A stretch of DNA of 64,000 nucleotides from Hydractinia symbiolongicarpus. Taxonomy: Eukaryota; Cnidaria; Hydrozoa; Anthoathecata; Hydractiniidae. The notes under the pieces are model-generated. The model was not told where the DNA came from and searched no databases. It worked only from the letters and a program-made list of their open reading frames with translations. The stretch's first letter is position 1. The number at the start of each line of letters is the position of its first letter. Positions 58,099-64,000 of this stretch are shown one piece after another. A program made the position numbers and the translations under genes. The stretch spans positions 24,888,328 to 24,952,327 of the forward strand of contig NC_079876.1 in NCBI RefSeq assembly GCF_029227915.1, given 5' to 3'.

Positions 58099-61000
58099 TC
58101 AATTGACAGGAGATTTAGCGGTCTCTGTTGTGTTGCTAATACTATGGATAGTGGAATCTGGATTTTGGGAATCTGGTTTGTTGTCTGAGACTTTGCCATG
58201 CGGATCCTGATTAATTTCATTTAATTTTTTAACGTCGCTGTCGCATTCGCTACTGCTGCCTGTATCTCTGTTGTTGTTCATTGAATTTTTGATATTGTCA
58301 TTGGAACTTTGAAGAGTGTCTTCCGAATTCTGGATGATCATGTTTAACTCTCGGGTATTATCTTCTGGCTTTTCGACCTCGTTGTTCGTCTCTATAAGAC
58401 ATCGATCATCTGTTGTAGTTTTACTGAATTCCTTCTTTGTAGATTTATCATTTTCTATCTTGGGTTTCACAGGACCTTCATCGCTATCTTCAATTTTCTC
58501 GTTACCGTTCGATTTGAAAACGACGTATTCACCGTCTGCCGGTTCTTGAAACATTTCCTCGCCTTCTAACTCCTCAGCATATCCTTCGTCCTCCGGCTCT
58601 TTTGTTTTTTCTATATATTCTTTTCGGTCATCTTCTTTTTTCATGTCACCTTCTTCATGTTCTTTATGTTCAACCTCAAAGGCAAAATAATCTTCATTTT
58701 CTGCAGGTTGCAATGCAACGTAATCTTGATCTTCGAAAGGAATGTTATCACGCTGCACGCGGGTGTAGTTATTACCGGCAGAATCGTCATTCACGTTTGG
58801 CGCCTTTCTGTAAAACATACAACATTAATCATTAGAAACCATCGTTACATGCAGATGTTCCTATTTCTTTCAAGTGTTTTCAAGTGTTTACTTGGCGTTC
58901 CTACAGTTTTGTTAAGGGCGCAACTTAAGAGCGCAACTTAATACAGCTTATTCGAGAAAAAAGTCTGCTTGAAACTAGCGGTTTATTGGATGACATATTT
59001 GAGATGAAAAAAAGTGTCACGAGGTTTTATCCTGTTAAGTGAAACCAGAGTTTGATTAACTTGCACTTTCAGAACAAAAAAATGTGCTATGCAAATTGAT
59101 GCGTACATATAGAAAATAAGGATAATTTTTTCCGTCCTCCACTAAGCCACGGGTTCATAGAATGAGGTGTTAAAAGTTAAGTATGCAGTCTTCAAATGTG
59201 TTTGAATTAGGCAAAGCTGACTAAATTTATAAAACAATAGCGCGCAAAACTCGCGCAAGTTCATCAAAATGTCGATACCTTGTATCGAAATTCTCGATAA
59301 CATTCATATGAGTAACAGTCTCATCGGATTCCATGAATGCAAACGGAGACAAACCCTCGCCAACACCATCCGAAACTTTACCCGAAGATGGACCAATATT
59401 ATACACTCTTGCCATAGATTGTCCACCAAAGAAACTTTTTTCCTACGGAATAAAGGATATTTTTCTTTTATCTTATGCTTTTCAGTTCTTTTCTCAAAGT
59501 ATTAGAATATTCCTATTCTTGTAGGAGAACCACACGTGTATATACTCACATTTGTGATCAGTATACGATCCAACTTATTTCGTATATCAATAAAAGATGG
59601 CCGCATATCAGGCGGTGCTGACCAACACTGATTCATAATCTCATAAACATCAGTTGGGCAAAATTTCGGTTTTCCCATTCGTTTTCCTGCTTTTAGATAA
59701 TCCATAATGGCGGCATTTTTAATTCCTGGATAAGGTGATGAACCAAGACTGTAAATCTCCCACAGTAATACACCAAAAGACCAGCTGAAAAAAGAACAAT
59801 AAAAATTAATAGACTATGGTAAACAAACAAAAATCGAATATTTATAAAAAGTGTGTGCTGGTTCGAGACAAATGTCCCCGCATATAGCCCGCAAAAAATT
59901 AACACACCCAAATACATAATAAATACATAATAAATACTTATCCCTCATTGGAGTTTTAATCATTTAATACCTTTTTACTTGTGTATAGTGTATGTAGGTA
60001 GATGTTGATATGTGATGTGAATACTTTTTATTTAGCAGTTTTACTGTTTATAGACTTTTACTTATAGCCTGATGATAAAGTAATACTTCGAAATTTATTG
60101 CTAAAATAAACATATTACATTGTTGTCTTGCATACTATGTTGACACCCAAATACCTCAAGGGAATAATTTTGAATAATTTAGGTTAAATCGCAAACATCA
60201 ACTCTTGCGAAAATTAACTCTCGAAAAAATTTATTCGCTTAATTTAACTTAAAATTCACATACGAATCACTTTTGGACGTGTACTTTTGCTCATTGATCG
60301 CCTCAGGAGCCATCCACTTAATTGGTAGCAGACCATCACTTTCTTTGAGGTAAAAACTTTTATTATCAGTATCTCTCGCCAAACCAAAATCTGATATCTT
60401 CACATCCATGTTATCAGTGAGCAAAATATTCCGTGCAGCTAAATCACGATGAACGCACTAAAATAAAGTACATATCTCTCCTTTAATTGTTAGCTTGTGA
60501 GAGTTTGACCGCGGAGCTTTGAAACATAGGACAAAAGTGAGTATTTTAGTTGTTTGCTTAAAGTTTAGCCCTGGAACTTGAATAACAACAGAACCTTTGG
60601 AGAATAACCAATGGGGCCTCTGCACAGGTGAATGGTGTGGAAATATGTTTAGCGCAGAAAGAACGAAAAATGTAATACTTTTAAAGTTTGATTGTCAAAA
60701 AAGCAAGACAAAGTCAAATGTTAATTAATTAAGATAAGGGGAATAACTTAACATAAATCTAAAGCTGTTTTAATAAATTGCTATCATTTAGGTCAATTTG
60801 AAAAGAAAAATGTTGTAACGAATATACGTTGAAATCTAAGGGTGGTAGGTGTTTCAAAAGTGGAAAAATTCTCATTGTTTTACATTGATTTAACTATTAC
60901 CTGTTTTGATTCCAAGAAATCCATTCCATCAGAAATTTGTACAGAAATCCACGTCAAATCGTAGAGTGACAAATTCCCATCATCTTGTCGTTGCCAAATT

Positions 61001-63667
61001 GGTTCAAAATCATCCCGATTTAATCTCAAGTGATTGAGAAGTGCTCCTTTTGCGCAGTACTCCAGGATGACGAGAAGAGTATTACTGCGTGTGCAAGCAC
61101 CAAGCAAGTTGACAACATTACGATGTTCGCCAAGGTGGATGAGAAGTTTTAACTCGTTTGCCAAATCTTTATACTCGTTTTCAGTAGCATTTCCTTAAAT
61201 CACAGCATTGATTTATCGAGTTAAGAATGCCATTGACAAACAAACGTAAGTACACATGCCACTTTTAAATATTATTAAAAACGTGAAAACTGGCGCAAGT
61301 GGTAATTGATTAAACGCCCAGTGCCCGAAAACGCGCAGACTCGATGATAGAAAAAAGCCCTGGGTACGAGGTTGAGAAACAGCGTGTGTTCGAACTGGTT
61401 AAGATGATTTGTAAATGGTATGTATTTTTTATATTCAACGCAACTACGAGGCTCCAAAGTTACCCAAAGTGAGAGTTTTGCTTCTTAAAATTAATTAAAA
61501 TTTCAGCATTTTTTTTTTCACAGGATGTGAATTTTGCTACAACTAATCATTCTTGTGATTTATGTGTCCAATGATTCAAAACTAATTCATAAGGACTGAA
61601 ATCTCCACAGGAATATAACAAACTAGCTCATCGGCTTTATAAATTCCAAGGACTCTACAGAACAAAAAAAAAATAACAATCAAAATATTTGAAGTGACAA
61701 GCCTAGAAAATCACTAAAACCTATATTTTTGTAATTATTTCCAATGATGGCCACCGTTTGTTATAGAAGTTAATGTTGTGTAAAATGCAACACCAAATCT
61801 CATGTTTCTTGATAACAGTGAAAACAAGGACGCTTACTTAGAATTTGTAGTATACAGTATTATAATTGTTAAAAAAAAAAAATAAACGAATATGTTTAAA
61901 ATAAATTTCAAGATATTCTCACTAAGCTATCAGTACTTTATTAACCGCCCACTCAAATTAACCCGTCACTCCGATTTAGCGCCCACTTTAATTAAGCGCT
62001 CAAGCCGAAAAGTGCAAAATTACATAAACGAATAGGGCGATGTTAGTGATCATTTGCAGGACATAAAACTTTTAATCCAAATATTTGTTCACAGATAATT
62101 TATATTTCATTCAGATCGAAAGCTCTTTCGCAAACCTTAGTTATTAATTTGTTGCTGCTGCTCGTCTATCCTTCCTTCATTTCGTTTTGAGTTTTGTTTA
62201 TTTTTCCTTCCTAATTTGAGGGCTGCCTGTTAACATAAAGCAAAACTCTTAAAGCATGGCATGAAAAAGAACGAATTGGCGTTGTTTTAGCCAAACTCTA
62301 AAACTCTACGTCCATGTAAATCCATCCAATCCATCCATATAAAAGAAAATGTTTACAAATTAGCGGATAAAAGAAGCAGATGAACTACTTTTAGTAAACA
62401 TCATTGAAAATTCTTCTTATTTTTAATCGCATTATTTTTACTCGAGCCAACCATAGCTTATTAAGTATTCCGCTGCCTTACAACCCATTTTCATGTAAAT
62501 CACCTAACCATCAAACAACATGCATTTCGAAGGTTACTCACCCTTCAGTGCTTTCACAGCCACAACAGTTTTCTTGTTTGTCTTTGGAATCAACTTTTTG
62601 AATATGCTTCTAGTTCTCCTTGTGTTTCTCGGTTTGAAGTGCTCGATTCCCTCTGCAGTAGCCATCCAAACTTGACCGAACGCTCCTTCGCCGAGTACAC
62701 GCACAAGTATAAGTTTCTTGCGCGAAAATTCAAACTTCATGTCGTAGACTAGGTTATTGCATTGCTCTAATATGGTTTTGTCTGGATCAAGCTGCAATGA
62801 AAAAGGTTGGAGGTAATGATGGAAACATGCTGAAAATGATATGTATTAAAAAAGTTGGGTAAAATGGATTAAAGTCAACGTTTTTTTTTCTTTTGAAATC
62901 ATTACACCTTTTCGCGGACAGTTTATGAGCAAGTCATTGTCCGCATTTTAGGCCTTTTTTACAAATTAAATTTTCCATATACTTTTTATGGAAAAATAGT
63001 TTCGACCAGTAGTTAGTGTGCATTCGCTATTCAAAATTCACATTTGCTTCTTTCCGCATAAGAATTTATCAGGAACCCTAAAATGTGCGCAAATATCAAA
63101 TGCGATATATTTTTTATCTGCTTTGTTGCGACGGGTAAATTTAAAGAACGAGCGAACGCGACGGGCGAGCCCGTGGATTTTTCCACGGGTTAACGACTAG
63201 TCTATGTGATAATACGTTGTCTGTTACGCAAAATAGTAACTGCGATAGCGAGACACGCCAAACGCGGTAAACAAAGAACGGGCGAATCGTGGTTTAATCA
63301 TGACACCGACTAGTATATTTTTTTATATATTTCTGACGACCCTGTTACGCGATGGAGGCACGTGTGAAAGCAGTTCCAGCAACAAAAGCTAACAGACGTT
63401 CCTGTAGCTGTGTTGTTTAATATTTAGTTGTTGTTTGTATATATGATACATTACTTTACGTTACTTTCTATTACTTTCTATAGCTTTATACATAAGAAAA
63501 TATCCAAACCTTAGTGCTTCCTCTGGTCATTAAAAAGGCATTCATTCTTTTATTTTGAACTTTCTGATACCACGCAAACACAGCCAATAATACAGCTACC
63601 AATACAGCTGCGACAGAGGAGACGATGATAATGATAGTCTGTTCAGTATTATCACTGGGCTTACTAT
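58099..63667 (-). CDS. Receptor tyrosine kinase (FGFR/VEGFR-like class), partial: TM, kinase and tail
   Basis: Exons: 63667-63510, 62791-62542, 61193-60901, 60457-60264, 59784-59550, 59442-59279, 58807-58099. Phases close throughout. The first exon has a transmembrane helix (TIIIIVSSVAAVLVAVLLAV) and a juxtamembrane part. The kinase domain shows LGEGAFGQVWMA (Gly loop), VAVKALKG (ATP-binding Lys), NVVNLLGACT, HRDLAARN (catalytic loop), DFGLAR, LPIKWMAPEA, SWSFGVLLWEIYSLGSSPYP and CWSAPPDMRPSF. There is no long kinase insert. After the kinase comes a tail of about 290 residues, the last 236 very acidic, with tyrosines in DYVALQP, DYFAFE and GEYVVFK contexts, possible SH2 docking sites. The extracellular domain lies beyond 63667, so ligand class cannot be told. 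The NLLGACT and GEGAFGQV details fit FGFR/VEGFR/PDGFR-type kinases better than others. Confidence 0.9.
61310..61374. repeat. Partial CCCTGGG-ACGAGGTTG family copy in kinase gene intron
   Basis: Right end AAAAAGCCCTGGGTACGAGG TTG is clear; the left end (CGCCCAGTGCCCG) is degraded. Confidence 0.45.
63125..63310. repeat. GC-richer dispersed repeat with CCCGTGGATTTTTCCACGGG hairpin
   Basis: An 8-bp stem hairpin at 63170-63189 is followed by TTAACGACTAGT. A second CGACTAGTA occurs near 63307. It contrasts in base composition with the AT-rich intron around it. Confidence 0.45.
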
Positions 63668-64000
63668 CTAAAGGAAAAAAAACACGTCAAGTTGTACTTT
63701 AGTTTCTTCACTATTTGGCGAGGTAGCAGGTAAAAGTACTTATCGTTGAGTTCATTTTAAAATATTATTGAAGCTATACAAGCATCGTCTGTCTTAAAAC
63801 TAGTAAAAATAATATTTGCCATCCACGTCTTCCTTCGAATCTTTTGTACCCGACCTAAACTTTCCTACCAACTAACAACCATTTATATTATATTATACGG
63901 GGTGTATCACCCATATAACCACCCAACCACCCTCACAACACAAACACCCACCATTTTACAAACGTCCACTCATCATCACAGCTTACCCTAATTCACCATC

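Overview
This is animal nuclear DNA, most likely from a cnidarian and probably a hydrozoan. Judged by eye, not computed, it is strongly AT-rich. Genes are split by many short GT-AG introns, non-coding space is large, and LINE, SINE, MITE and Polinton-type remnants are common. The cnidarian placement is an inference from the repeat and virus-like gene families. No bacterial operons, rRNA, CRISPR array or functional tRNA gene was seen.

Three conserved host genes can be read exon by exon with every splice phase closing. PTBP1 (minus strand, 40632 to 32616, 13 exons, 510 aa) is a four-RRM polypyrimidine-tract-binding protein. FARSA (plus strand, 48862 to 56389, 13 exons, 499 aa) is the cytosolic phenylalanine-tRNA ligase alpha subunit. 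A receptor tyrosine kinase (minus strand, 63667 to 58099, 7 exons seen) enters from the right edge; only its membrane segment, kinase domain and long acidic tail are present. FARSA and the kinase gene are convergent.

A fourth gene (plus strand, 19306 to 20422, 3 exons, 207 aa) encodes a secreted precursor with seven copies of an LPW-centred peptide separated by dibasic sites. I do not recognise the family; it looks like a neuropeptide-type precursor.

The accessory content has several layers. From 1 to about 1910 lie decayed exons of a P2X7-intracellular-domain-like gene and an opposing THAP zinc-finger exon. From about 4699 to 6753 lies a 5'-truncated LINE with a nested retroelement insertion. 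From about 22.2 to 30.1 kb lies a decayed Polinton/Maverick-like virus-derived element. It holds a double-jelly-roll-type capsid gene, a packaging ATPase, a BRO-N gene, zinc-binding small proteins and the C-terminal end of a protein-primed DNA polymerase B, with many stops and frameshifts. A RecQ-type helicase fragment follows. From 46111 to 47833 a 1.7-kb element with 21-bp terminal inverted repeats and TTAA flanks carries a second P2X7-ICD-like gene and a convergent unknown ORF, inserted at the tail of a tRNA-derived SINE. A dispersed inverted-repeat family with ends like CAACCTCGTTCCCAGGG recurs across the window.

The remaining stretches (2.7-4.6, 6.8-11.8, 15.3-19.3, 20.4-22.2, 40.7-45.2 and 56.4-58.1 kb) show only low-complexity DNA, small repeats and short unsupported ORFs.
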